The position numbers and the translations under genes were made by a program. Source: Candidatus Avoscillospira avistercoris (lineage in GTDB: Bacteria; Bacillota; Clostridia; Oscillospirales; Oscillospiraceae). Taken from it: a DNA stretch of 64,000 nucleotides. Within the stretch, counting starts at the first letter, position 1, and the number at the start of each line of letters is the position of its first letter. The notes under the pieces were generated by a model. That model was not told the DNA's origin. It saw nothing but the letters and a program-made list of their open reading frames with translations, and ran no database searches. The stretch is from NCBI GenBank assembly GCA_018716875.1, contig DVJJ01000143.1, forward strand, positions 1-64,000. The letters are read 5' to 3'. This document shows, one piece after another, positions 15,752 through 23,807 of the stretch.

Positions 15752-16501
15752 TTACTTGTCAGCACAGATCATAAAGCCGGGGGTGGCTGCGAAGTTGACC
15801 TTTTCCTCATTGTCCCAGGTTAGCTTCCAGACCTCCGTATCGGTATAGATGCGATGGTAGCCGCAGCGCAGCAGCGTTTGAATGTCCCAGTCGGGACGGT
15901 TGACGCGGCCCATGGGCAGCAGCAGAGAGATTTGCTCCATCTCATCGGCTTTCTCGTAGGCGTTGTAGTCGGTGCAGCCCTCCTGGCGGACATTGTCCCG
16001 GTCCTGGGCCACGGCCACCCGCTTTTTTTCATCGAACAGGTAGCCGTACCAGTCGGCGTCGAAGTTGATCATCCGCCCGCCGGGCTTCAGCACCCGGAAC
16101 CACTCCCGGTAGGCCCGCTCCGGGTCCGGCAGATTCCAGGTCAGGTTGCGGCTCACCACCACATCAAAGGTGTTATCGGGGAACTCCAATGCCTGGGCGT
16201 CCATCTGGCGGAACTCGATTTTTTCGGCCAGATCACCGGCATTGCGCCGGGCCTCCTCCAGCATGGCGGGGGTATAGTCGGCGGCGGTGACCTGATGGCC
16301 CATCTCCGTCAGCAGAATGGCAAAGAAGCCGGGGCCGGTGCCAATATCGAGAATGCGCAGGCAGTCTCCCTCGGGCAGGTGATTCAAAAGGGCATTGCGC
16401 CACATTTCGCGGCCACCATGGGCAATATTCGTTTTCACGTCCACCGTATAGGAGGGGGCGCGCTCGGTCCAGTAGGCTCGGTTTCTGACGGCAAGATCCA
16501 T
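15752..16501 (-). CDS. Class I SAM-dependent methyltransferase
   Basis: A 249-aa Rossmann methyltransferase. Motif I is ILDIGTGPGFFAILL, motif II DYTPAML, and the post-motif VVSRNLTWNLPDPERAY replaces a typical acidic loop; RVLKPGGRMINFD is the conserved helix/strand. Its position immediately upstream of a NikABCDE-like importer is a recurrent arrangement in Clostridia. The link suggests modification of the importer's small-molecule ligand or a metallophore, but the substrate is unknown. GGAGG precedes the ATG by 10 nt. Confidence 0.82.
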   Translation of the reverse strand: MDLAVRNRAYWTERAPSYTVDVKTNIAHGGREMWRNALLNHLPEGDCLRILDIGTGPGFFAILLTEMGHQVTAADYTPAMLEEARRNAGDLAEKIEFRQMDAQALEFPDNTFDVVVSRNLTWNLPDPERAYREWFRVLKPGGRMINFDADWYGYLFDEKKRVAVAQDRDNVRQEGCTDYNAYEKADEMEQISLLLPMGRVNRPDWDIQTLLRCGYHRIYTDTEVWKLTWDNEEKVNFAATPGFMICADK

Positions 16502-16531
16502 AAGGTGATACCTCCGGTAAAGTCTGATAGG

Positions 16532-16560
16532 ATAGTACCAGACCGCACCCGCCGCCGCAA
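16532..16560 (-). promoter_or_regulatory. Promoter of the methyltransferase/importer unit
   Basis: Minus-strand TTGCGG, 17-nt spacer, TACTAT, 31 bp upstream of the methyltransferase start. Confidence 0.5.
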
Positions 16561-16581
16561 GCCCCCCAGGGGGATGTTTTT

Positions 16582-17133
16582 TTAGAGAATATTACCCTGG
16601 CCGTCAAAGACCGGCAGCCTCTCCAGATAGATAATGTCGTCCCGTTTCTGGGCTTCCCCCTCGGCCAGAATGGCCATGCGGCCCGCCACAATGCCCCCCG
16701 CGGCCTCCACCAGCCGTTCGATGGCCAGCAGGGACTCCCCGGTGGAGATCACATCGTCCACAATGAGAATGCGTTTGCCTTTCATTTTGGCGGCGTCCTC
16801 GCCGTCCAGATAGAGGTGCTGCTCCTTGGCGGTGGTGATGGAGCGGACTGCCACATCCAGCACGTCGCGCATGTAGAGTTTGGGCCCCTTGCGGGCCAGA
16901 ATATACGTGTTGCGGCCGCTCTGGCGGGCCATCTCATGAATCAGCGGGATGCCCTTGGCCTCGGCGGTAATCATATAATCAAATTCCGGCGCCTTCTCCA
17001 GCAGCGCTCTGGCGCTGGCACAGGTCAGCTCCACGTCCCCGAAAATCACAAAGGCCGCAATCTGCAGCTCGTCCGTGACGGGACACAACGGCAGGTCCCG
17101 CTTCACACCGGCAATGGTCATTGTATGATACAT
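16582..17133 (-). CDS. Phosphoribosyltransferase (purine PRT-like)
   Basis: A 183-aa type I phosphoribosyltransferase. The PRPP loop is ILIVDDVISTGES at residues 122-134, and the upstream YMITAEAKGIPL and YILARKGPK match the adenine/xanthine PRT branch. It should salvage a purine base to its nucleotide using PRPP. The track start at 17184 is replaced by the ATG at 17133, which has AAGGAGAAGGA upstream. It is divergent from a purine-base permease, supporting a purine-salvage role; the exact base is not certain. Confidence 0.85.
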   Translation of the reverse strand: MYHTMTIAGVKRDLPLCPVTDELQIAAFVIFGDVELTCASARALLEKAPEFDYMITAEAKGIPLIHEMARQSGRNTYILARKGPKLYMRDVLDVAVRSITTAKEQHLYLDGEDAAKMKGKRILIVDDVISTGESLLAIERLVEAAGGIVAGRMAILAEGEAQKRDDIIYLERLPVFDGQGNIL

Positions 17134-17187
17134 AACATTCCTTCTCCTTTTCACACACGGTGTCACAGGGCGTTTTTTGTACAATTC

Positions 17188-17216
17188 ATTATAAACCGCC
17201 CAATAGTGCTTGTCAA
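17188..17216 (-). promoter_or_regulatory. Perfect sigma-A promoter of the phosphoribosyltransferase gene
   Basis: Minus-strand TTGACA, 17-nt spacer, TATAAT: an exact consensus match. The 324-bp region to the divergent permease contains no purine-riboswitch consensus that I could find. Confidence 0.85.
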
Positions 17217-17300
17217 TTCACCGGCCATATCGCAAAATCTGTTTGCCATTCTAACAAATTTTGCATTCGTTTTTTGAGCAAAAACACAATGCCCAATCCA

Positions 17301-17329
17301 TTGTATTTTCGTGTCCAGTGGATTATACT
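17301..17329 (+). promoter_or_regulatory. Promoter of the purine permease gene
   Basis: Plus-strand TTGTAT, 17-nt spacer, TATACT, giving a leader of about 120 nt before the start at 17458. The leader has no recognised riboswitch. Confidence 0.65.
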
Positions 17330-17457
17330 GTTTATAGAATCTTAACATGTGGCCCGCAGGAATGGATCAGACGTCGGAAGAATCTGTAGCAGAACAGGTG
17401 TATCGAAGGCGTTTGGTCCTTTTTTCACCGCAGGCCCCGGAAACGGAGGGTAATGCA

Positions 17458-18855
17458 ATGGAACAATTCTTTAAACTGAAGGAGCACGGCACCACAGTCC
17501 GCACCGAGCTTGTCGCCGGCTTCACCACCTTTATGGCCATGGCCTATATCCTTATGGTCAATGCCGGCATGTTTGCCGAGCTGGAAGGCCAGGTCACCTA
17601 CAACGCCGTGTACATTGCTACGGCCATCTCCGCCGTCATCGGCACGGTGCTCATCGGTCTGCTGTCCAACCTGCCCCTGGCCCAGGCCTCCGGCATGGGC
17701 CTCAACGCCTATTTCGTCTACACCGTCTGTTTCAACCTGGGCCTCAGCTATGCCAACGCCCTGGTCCTGGTCCTGGCCGACGGCATCATTTTCACTCTGC
17801 TGACCGTCACCGGCCTGCGCAAGAAGATTTTTGATGCCATCCCCTCTGCTGTCCGTATGGCCATCCCCGCCGGTATCGGCCTGTTTATCGCCTTCCTGGG
17901 TCTCCAGAACGCCGGTATCGTGGTGGACAGCTCCACGCTGGTGGGTCTGGCTTCTTTCAACCTGTACTCCGGCAACGCCACCTGGGGCACCATCATGCCC
18001 ATGCTGGTCACCATCTTTGCCGTCCTGGCCATTGCCATCCTCACCAAGCGCGGCGTCAAGGGCGCGGTCCTGTGGGGCATCCTGGGCGGCGCTGTGGCCT
18101 ACTACGTCCTGGGCTTCACGGTTCCCGGCTTCTATGAAGGCTTCTTTGCCGGCATGAGCTTCAACCCCTTCACCGCTTTCCAGGAATTTGCCGAGCTGTC
18201 CCTGTTCAAGGTCTTCACCGAGGGCTTTGACTTCTCCGCCTATATTGCCGCCAACGGCACCGGCGGTTTCATCGTCATGTTCCTGACCACGGCTCTGGCC
18301 TTCTGCATGGTGGATATGTTCGACACCCTGGGCACCCTCTACGGTGCCTGCGCCCGCGGCAACCTGCTGACCAAGCAGGGCGACGTTCCCAACATGGACA
18401 AAGCCATGCTGGCCGACGCTGTCGCCACCACCTGCGGCGCTATCTGCGGTACCTCCACCGTCACCACCTTTGTGGAGTCCTCCGCCGGTATCGGTGAGGG
18501 CGGCCGTACCGGTCTGGCTTCCATGTTTACGGCTCTGTTCTTCTTCATCGCCATGTTCCTGGCGCCTCTGGCCCAGCTGATTCCCACCTACGCCACCGCA
18601 GCGGCGCTGATCTACGTTGGCGTTCTGATGATGAACTGTGTCCGCGACATCGAGTGGACCACGCCGGAAATCGCCGTTCCCGCTTTCCTGACCATCGCCA
18701 TGATGTCCTTTACCTACAGCATCTCCTTCGGCATCGCCTTTGGTATCATCTCCTGGACCATCATCGCCCTGTTCACCGGCAAGGCCCGGGAGATCAAGGC
18801 GGCTACCTGGGTCATCGGCATTCTCTTCACCCTGACCTTCTTCCTGACCCACTAA
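17458..18855 (+). CDS. NCS2-type purine base permease
   Basis: A 465-aa membrane transporter of the AzgA/PbuG branch (adenine, guanine, hypoxanthine uptake). It begins MEQFFKLKEHGTTVRTELVA, typical of this group, with about 12 to 14 hydrophobic helices and the motifs QASGMGLNAYF, VDMFDTLGTL and ESSAGIGEGGRTGL that line the substrate site. The start at 17458 is chosen over 17347 because of GGAGGG 8 nt upstream. It is followed by a strong terminator. The paired divergent phosphoribosyltransferase points to base salvage. A 596-aa antisense ORF here is a codon-bias shadow. Confidence 0.93.
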   Translation: MEQFFKLKEHGTTVRTELVAGFTTFMAMAYILMVNAGMFAELEGQVTYNAVYIATAISAVIGTVLIGLLSNLPLAQASGMGLNAYFVYTVCFNLGLSYANALVLVLADGIIFTLLTVTGLRKKIFDAIPSAVRMAIPAGIGLFIAFLGLQNAGIVVDSSTLVGLASFNLYSGNATWGTIMPMLVTIFAVLAIAILTKRGVKGAVLWGILGGAVAYYVLGFTVPGFYEGFFAGMSFNPFTAFQEFAELSLFKVFTEGFDFSAYIAANGTGGFIVMFLTTALAFCMVDMFDTLGTLYGACARGNLLTKQGDVPNMDKAMLADAVATTCGAICGTSTVTTFVESSAGIGEGGRTGLASMFTALFFFIAMFLAPLAQLIPTYATAAALIYVGVLMMNCVRDIEWTTPEIAVPAFLTIAMMSFTYSISFGIAFGIISWTIIALFTGKAREIKAATWVIGILFTLTFFLTH

Positions 18856-18917
18856 AAGTGTTTTGTCATTGAGTGCCCACGCGGCGTAAGCCGTTCGGAA
18901 CTCTAATAATTCTCCCA

Positions 18918-18952
18918 CAGGCAGGACCGCTGCAAGCGGTCCTGCCTGTTTT
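18918..18952 (+). terminator. Terminator of the purine permease gene
   Basis: CAGGCAGGACCGCT and its complement around GCA, followed by TTTTCTT. Confidence 0.85.
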
Positions 18953-19087
18953 CTTATGCTCTGTCCGCCAAATGTGCGCAATATCTGCCGTTTTGTCTGA
19001 CTTTTCTCCGAAAAATGGTATGATAAGCAAAATATGCACCTATCAAAACGGTGTATCAGAAAACACAAAGAAGAAGGAGACCAATGT

Positions 19088-19875
19088 ATGACATCCGCTA
19101 TGCTGACAGATTTTCTAAAAAGTCTGGCTTTGTTGGGAGCATTCCTGCTTTTGGGCGTGTTCCTGCGTGCCAAAGTAAAATTCCTCCAAAAAGCCTTTAT
19201 TCCATCCTCCGTCATCGGCGGTTTTCTGCTGCTGCTTCTGGGGCCCCAATGCCTGGATCTGCTGCCCGTTCCCGCAGAGTGGTTCTCTGTCTACTCGTTG
19301 CTGCCCGGCGTCCTGATCGTTCCTGTGGTGGCAGCGGTGCCCCTGGGACTGACCATCGGCTCCGGGTCCGGCGGCAATGATTCCAAGGGGTGGACAGCAA
19401 GGTGAAAAGCAAGATTTCCAGTTCTTTTACGGAATTTGCCGTAATCGCTGCCATTGCCAGTCTTCCCATCAAAGCGGTCGCCACCTACATCGTACCCATT
19501 CTGTTCCTGGTGGTGCTGGGCTATGTCGTCACCGCTACCGTCCTGTTTTTCCTCTGCAAGCGTTTTCTCAAAGGATATTGGTTTGAACAGATGATCGCCA
19601 CCTTTGGCATGTCCACCGGCGTATTTCTGACCGGTGTGTTGCTGCTGCGTGTCTGTGACCCTGATTTGGAAAGCCCCGCGCTGGCCAACTATTCTCTGTC
19701 CTATACCATCAGCGGCGTCATCTTCTTCGCCATGCTGAATCTGTTTGTCGTTCTGCCGCTCAGCGCCGGAGCCGTTGCCACCGCTGCCGTTGCTCTGGGC
19801 ATTGCACTGATCGCCTTTGTCTTTGCCATTGCCACCAGCCGCATTTTCTTTGGCAAGGACTTCCGTGGAAATTGA
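19088..19875 (+). pseudogene. GltS-like sodium/glutamate symporter family protein, internally deleted
   Basis: Two ORFs in different frames carry the two ends of one membrane carrier. The first (from 19088) has the N-terminal helix pair and LRAKVKFLQKAFIPSSVIGG, typical of the GltS family; the second (about 19390-19875) has FTEFAVIAAIASLPIKAVAT and four C-terminal helices. A full protein would be roughly 430-450 aa, but only about 260 codons remain and the join near 19360-19395 changes frame, so a central block of roughly 200 residues has been lost. The transporter cannot work. It is followed 9 bp later by a damaged M20 amidohydrolase. Confidence 0.75.
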
Positions 19876-19884
19876 GGGGTAACA

Positions 19885-21313
19885 ATGGAAACTTATACGC
19901 AGCTTCTCACCGAGCTGAATGAAAAAATCTGGAACTTTTCCAAGCTCAAATTTCAGGAGCATCAATCTGCCGACGCCATGGCGGAACTGCTGCGCAGCCA
20001 CGGTTTTACCGTCACCATGGGATTGGCGGATATGGATACCACATTCACCGCCACCTATGGCAGCGGGAAACCCGTCATCGGCCTGCTGGCGGAATTTGAC
20101 GCCCTTTCCGGGCTGAGCCAGTGCGCAGATGTGACAGCGCCGTGCCCTCGTCCGGAGACAGAAAACGGACACGGATGCGGACACAATCTGCTGGGCACCG
20201 CCTGTGTGGACCGCCTGTGTGGGCGCGGCGCTGATGCTGCGGGATTACTTGCAGACGCACAACGTCCCCGGTACGGCCATGCTCCTGGGCTGTCCTGCGG
20301 AAGAGGGCGGTTCCGGTAAAACCTATCTGGCGCGGGCCGGTGTGTTTGACGCGCTGGATTTGGCCCTGGCCTGGCATCCCGGCGGCGGAAACGCCGTTGT
20401 GACCGGCTCCATGCAGGCCAACTGTCAGGCTTATTTCCGCTTTCATGGCATCTCCTCCCACGCAGCCGCCACGCCCCATCTGGGCCGCAGCGCATTGGAT
20501 GCCGTGGAACTGATGAATGTGGGCGCCAATTATATGCGGGAACACATAGAGTCCACCGACCGGCTGCACTATGCCATTACGGACAGCGGCGGCACTTCTC
20601 CCAATGTGGTACAGAACCATGCAGAGGTCCTCTATCTAATCCGTTCCACCAATTCCAAAAAGGTGCAGGCGTTGTATGACCGCGTCTGTAAAATCGCCCA
20701 GGGTGCGGCGCTGATGACCGAAACCCAAGTGGAGATATGCTTTGACAAGGCATGCTCCAATGTGCTGTCCAACTCGGTTTTGGAACAGCTGCTATATGAA
20801 AGTATGCTGGCCGTTCCCCTGCCCCGGTATACGCCGGACGAGCTGGCTTTTGCCCACGCCATTCAGGACACCTTCCGTCAGGTGGACCCCATCAATGACC
20901 TCTCCCTCATGGGGGTTGTCGGTCCGCGGAAAGCTCAGCTGGCGCAGCGGTACCGGGAGCTTCCCATGGCGGATTTTGTGGTGGAGCATCGCCATCAGGA
21001 GATTAACATTCCCGGTTCCTCCGACGTGGGCGATTGCAGCCATGTGGTCCCCACGGCACAGTTTATCGGGGCTTGCTTTGCACCGGGCACACCAGCCCAC
21101 TCCTGGCAAATGGTTGCTCAGGGAAAAAGCGGAGCCGCAGTAAAGGGTATGCTGTATGCCGCCCAAGTGCTGGCCCATGCCGGACGGACGATTCTGGAGC
21201 ATCCCGCCCTGGTGCAGCAGGCCAAAGCCGAATTTTTGGAGCGTACGGCGGGCGCACCTTACGTCTGCCCCATTCCGCCTGAAATCTTACCCAATCGACA
21301 CGCCCGGCCCTAA
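19885..21313 (+). pseudogene. M20-family amidohydrolase (AbgB-like), frameshifted
   Basis: A peptidase M20D/AbgB-like metal amidohydrolase, about 470 aa when repaired. The N-terminal part shows LLAEFDALSGLSQCADV and the metal ligand motif NGHGCGHNLLG; the C-terminal ORF shows LGCPAEEGG and the HGISSHAAATPHLGRSALD dimerisation segment. The frame breaks at 20197-20222, where 13 bp are duplicated in tandem; removing one copy restores GTACVGAALML without a gap. Family members cleave amide-linked acyl or p-aminobenzoyl-glutamate substrates. Its upstream neighbour is a broken GltS-like carrier, so an uptake-and-hydrolysis pair is decaying together. Confidence 0.88.
20197..20222 (+). repeat. 13-bp tandem duplication causing a frameshift
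   Basis: ACCGCCTGTGTGG occurs twice head to tail (20197-20209 and 20210-20222). Thirteen is not a multiple of three, so the second copy throws the amidohydrolase out of frame. Confidence 0.95.
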
Positions 21314-21320
21314 CACGTCA

Positions 21321-21366
21321 CAAGCGCCCCCATTGCCGTTTTTCAGCAATGGGGGCGCTTGATTGT
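21321..21366. terminator. Bidirectional terminator
   Basis: CAAGCGCCCCCATTGC and its perfect complement with a 9-nt loop containing TTTTT, between the convergent M20 pseudogene and the DUF975 gene. Confidence 0.8.
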
Positions 21367-21372
21367 CTCTGC

Positions 21373-22188
21373 TTACAAATAGAATCCACCGTTGCGGTGC
21401 AAGTCTTTCATGCGGTCCCGGTCCAAAGTCTGGAGCCAGTTAAACGCATGGGCCTGGGTGGCCGTCACATAGGCCAGCGCCAGCGTTTCCATCAGCAGCA
21501 TGACGCCTTGATAGAGAATATATATCGTCCAATAGCCCCGGACCGTATAAGTGCTCACCGGCAGGAAACCATAATTATAGGCCATTACCACCATCTGCAC
21601 CAGGAACAGCGTGCCGTAGTACCAGAAAAACCGCAGGTCCAGCATCAGCAGCTCCATCTTGTGGCCGTAGGTCAGTCGGGAGGAGTAGGACAGCGCTTGA
21701 AACGGCCCCAGGTCTGGGTCATCCAGCACGGCAAAGACAGCCATCCGATAGCGGTACATGGCCACCAGGCCCGGCAACAGAAACAGCATGGACCAGGCGG
21801 CAATGAGAATGGACTGGAGCACAATCACCGCCAGGATCCGGCTTACCAGCCGGAACCCCTGGAAGAAGTCGCCAAACGACGCCGATTGTCCCCGGCTGAT
21901 GCGCAGGGCAAACCAGCTGTAACCCGCATTCCACAGGCTGCCCACAACGCTGAGCCCCACCATGGACAAAACATTGAATAAATCCACCTGGTTTTGCAGC
22001 GCAATGATACCAAAGCCCGTCTCCTTTGCCAGACGGCGCTCCAGATAGAAGGAAATCAGATCACAGAGCAGCGACAGGCCCAGGAAACACAAAAGAAACA
22101 GCAGCGTCAGACGGCGGTAAGGGGTGTGACTGTCCCGCAGACAGCGCCGCGCCGCCTGCTTGAGCCCTCGATAGTGCATGGCCCTCAT
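21373..22188 (-). CDS. DUF975-family membrane protein
   Basis: A 271-aa integral membrane protein with about six hydrophobic segments (LTLLFLLCFLGLSLLCDL, VLSMVGLSVVGSLW, ILAVIVLQSILIAAWSMLFLLPGL, and later helices). The stretch RYRMAVFAVLDDPDLGPFQAL followed by a conserved SSRLTYGHK motif is characteristic of DUF975, whose function is unknown. It overlaps the rpe stop by 4 bp, so the two are translationally coupled; the pairing has no obvious metabolic meaning. Confidence 0.88.
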   Translation of the reverse strand: MRAMHYRGLKQAARRCLRDSHTPYRRLTLLFLLCFLGLSLLCDLISFYLERRLAKETGFGIIALQNQVDLFNVLSMVGLSVVGSLWNAGYSWFALRISRGQSASFGDFFQGFRLVSRILAVIVLQSILIAAWSMLFLLPGLVAMYRYRMAVFAVLDDPDLGPFQALSYSSRLTYGHKMELLMLDLRFFWYYGTLFLVQMVVMAYNYGFLPVSTYTVRGYWTIYILYQGVMLLMETLALAYVTATQAHAFNWLQTLDRDRMKDLHRNGGFYL

Positions 22189-22853
22189 GTGCGCACCGCC
22201 AGGCCGTGGAGGGCTTCCACAAAGGCAGCCGGTTCGGCGGCCTTAAAATAGGCGCTGCCGGCCACCAGCACATTGGCGCCGGCGTCGGCGCAGATTTTGG
22301 CGGTGTCCATCGCCACGCCGCCGTCCACCTCCACCTCACAGTCCAGGCCCTTCTCGGTGATATAGCGGCGAATGGCTGTGACCTTGGGCATCATATCGGC
22401 CATAAAGGACTGGCCGCCGAAGCCCGGCTCCACCGTCATAACCAGCACCATGGAGCACAGCTCCAGGAAGGGCAGCACCGCCTCGGCGGGGGTTTTGGGC
22501 TTGACGCTGACGGCGGCCCGCTTGCCGCAGCCGCGAATCCGCTCCAATGCCTTGCGGGTGTTCTCCTCTGTATCGGCCTCCACATGGACGGTGACGATGT
22601 CGGCGCCAGCCTGACAGAACCGCTCCACATAGCGGACCGGCCGGTCGATCATCAAATGGACATCCAATACCATGTCGGTCTCCTTGCGGACCGACTCCAG
22701 CACCGGCAAGCCAAAGGAAATATTGGGGACAAAGATGCCGTCCATCACGTCAAAGTGGAGATAGTCGGCGCCGGTCTCCCGGCACCGGGCAATGTCTTGG
22801 CCCAGGCGGTTGAAGTTGGCCGACAGAATGGACGGTGCGACTTTACACTGCAT
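22185..22853 (-). CDS. rpe: Ribulose-phosphate 3-epimerase
   Basis: A 222-aa TIM-barrel enzyme interconverting ribulose-5-phosphate and xylulose-5-phosphate in the pentose phosphate pathway. Visible are KVAPSILSANF with the conserved Ser, the metal-binding HFDVMDG, LDVHLMI, MTVEPGFGGQ and VDGGV with the second catalytic Asp. ATG 22853 is chosen over the track start because GGAGG lies 8 nt upstream and family members begin MxxKxAPSIL. It is first in a two-gene operon and is preceded by a structured leader of about 160 nt. Confidence 0.95.
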   Translation of the reverse strand: MQCKVAPSILSANFNRLGQDIARCRETGADYLHFDVMDGIFVPNISFGLPVLESVRKETDMVLDVHLMIDRPVRYVERFCQAGADIVTVHVEADTEENTRKALERIRGCGKRAAVSVKPKTPAEAVLPFLELCSMVLVMTVEPGFGGQSFMADMMPKVTAIRRYITEKGLDCEVEVDGGVAMDTAKICADAGANVLVAGSAYFKAAEPAAFVEALHGLAVRT

Positions 22854-23012
22854 AGGTGGAACCTCCAGAAAAACATCGAATGGTGTCACAATGGCGGGAG
22901 TTCCATCATAAACTTGAGTATGCGGCCACCATGGCAGGTAGGCTCTCGACTCCCGCGCAGGCCCTGCCGGCCGCTTCAGATAGGGGCCGTCCATCGGACG
23001 GCCCCATGGGGT
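22854..23012 (-). promoter_or_regulatory. Structured 5' leader of rpe
   Basis: The transcript from the consensus promoter carries about 160 nt before rpe. It can form a 10-bp hairpin (GGGGCCGTCC, 22983-23005). Beyond it lie two mutually exclusive pairings: GCGGCC plus GGCAGG (22963-22974) with CCTGCC plus GGCCGC (22922-22938), and GCGGGAGT (22949-22956) with ACTCCCGC (22894-22901). The overlap of alternative stems resembles an attenuator or riboswitch, but no known class is recognised. Confidence 0.45.
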
Positions 23013-23019
23013 TGTGTTC

Positions 23020-23048
23020 ATTATATCCTGCCCATCCCCCCCTGTCAA
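23020..23048 (-). promoter_or_regulatory. Perfect sigma-A promoter of rpe
   Basis: Minus-strand TTGACA, 17-nt spacer, TATAAT, an exact consensus. Confidence 0.85.
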
Positions 23049-23060
23049 CGACAGATGCAG

Positions 23061-23089
23061 TTGACACCGGGGCCCGAAATGGGTAAGAT
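23061..23089 (+). promoter_or_regulatory. Promoter of the xpaC-telA-TPM operon
   Basis: Plus-strand TTGACA, 17-nt spacer, TAAGAT, about 55 bp before xpaC and back-to-back with the rpe promoter. Confidence 0.75.
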
Positions 23090-23144
23090 GAACCTATAGC
23101 ATTTCACCGGGAAACCGCATTCCTGTAGTAAAGTTGGTGTGCCT

Positions 23145-23801
23145 ATGATGCAATCTGTCCGCAAGCCGTCGGTAGTTCCCATCTATACCATTGCCGCCGT
23201 CTGGCTGATCTATACCCTGGCCACGGGGCTCCATCGCCTTTTGGATGTGGCGATCTGCGCCGCTCTCTCCGTGGGCGGGTACTTTCTGATGCGGACCTTT
23301 TTCCCCGGCACCACCGTCCAGGTGGAGGTGCCGGAACCGGAGCCGGACACCGGTGACCGGGAATTGGACGAGGTCATCCGGCAGGGCCGGGCATCCATTG
23401 CCGCCATCCGCCGTCTCAACGAGCAGATTCCCGATGACGACATTTCCAAAAACCTGTCGGCTCTGGAAGATCTGACCCGCAAAATTTTCGCCCGTCTGGA
23501 GGCGGACAAGCAGCACTTGCCGCGCTGCCGCCAGTTTCTCAACTACTATTTACCCACCACCATTGAACTGCTGGAACGCTATGTGACGCTCCAGAACCAA
23601 GGGCTGGACACCGGAGACGTCCGGGAGGCCATGGGCCGCATTGCCAGAATGCTCTATACCATCCGCGAAGCCTTTACGCGGCAGCTGGACAGCCTGTTTG
23701 CCCAGGATGTGGTGGATATCAACGCAGAAATCACCGTCATGGAACAAATGATGCAGGCCCAAGGCCTGCGGGATACCAAGGATTTCACAACGAAGGAGTA
23801 A
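23145..23801 (+). CDS. XpaC-family protein (5-bromo-4-chloroindolyl phosphate hydrolysis family)
   Basis: A roughly 218-aa membrane-anchored cytoplasmic protein: two N-terminal hydrophobic segments (VVPIYTIAAVWLIYTLATGL, VAICAALSVGGYFLM) followed by a helical domain with VIRQGRASIAAIRRLNEQIP and NYYLPTTIELLERY, the XpaC/DUF signature. The original name comes from an enhancer of X-phos hydrolysis; the family has no proven enzymatic role and is nearly always next to telA. The exact start among three neighbouring codons is uncertain, with no clear ribosome site. The stop is 6 bp before telA. Confidence 0.85.
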   Translation: MMQSVRKPSVVPIYTIAAVWLIYTLATGLHRLLDVAICAALSVGGYFLMRTFFPGTTVQVEVPEPEPDTGDRELDEVIRQGRASIAAIRRLNEQIPDDDISKNLSALEDLTRKIFARLEADKQHLPRCRQFLNYYLPTTIELLERYVTLQNQGLDTGDVREAMGRIARMLYTIREAFTRQLDSLFAQDVVDINAEITVMEQMMQAQGLRDTKDFTTKE

Positions 23802-23807
23802 TGCAGC

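Noticed and set aside
17134-17457. A purine riboswitch before the purine permease
   Set aside because: The conserved purine-riboswitch core and loop sequences are not found in the leader.
17425-19215. 596-aa minus ORF opposite the purine permease, and similar long antisense ORFs (27472-29760, 45204-47543, 53167-54876, 59085-61235)
   Set aside because: They mirror genes with strong GC-rich third-position bias, have low-complexity His/Gly/Gln-rich translations, no ribosome sites, and cross operon boundaries. They are codon-bias shadows.
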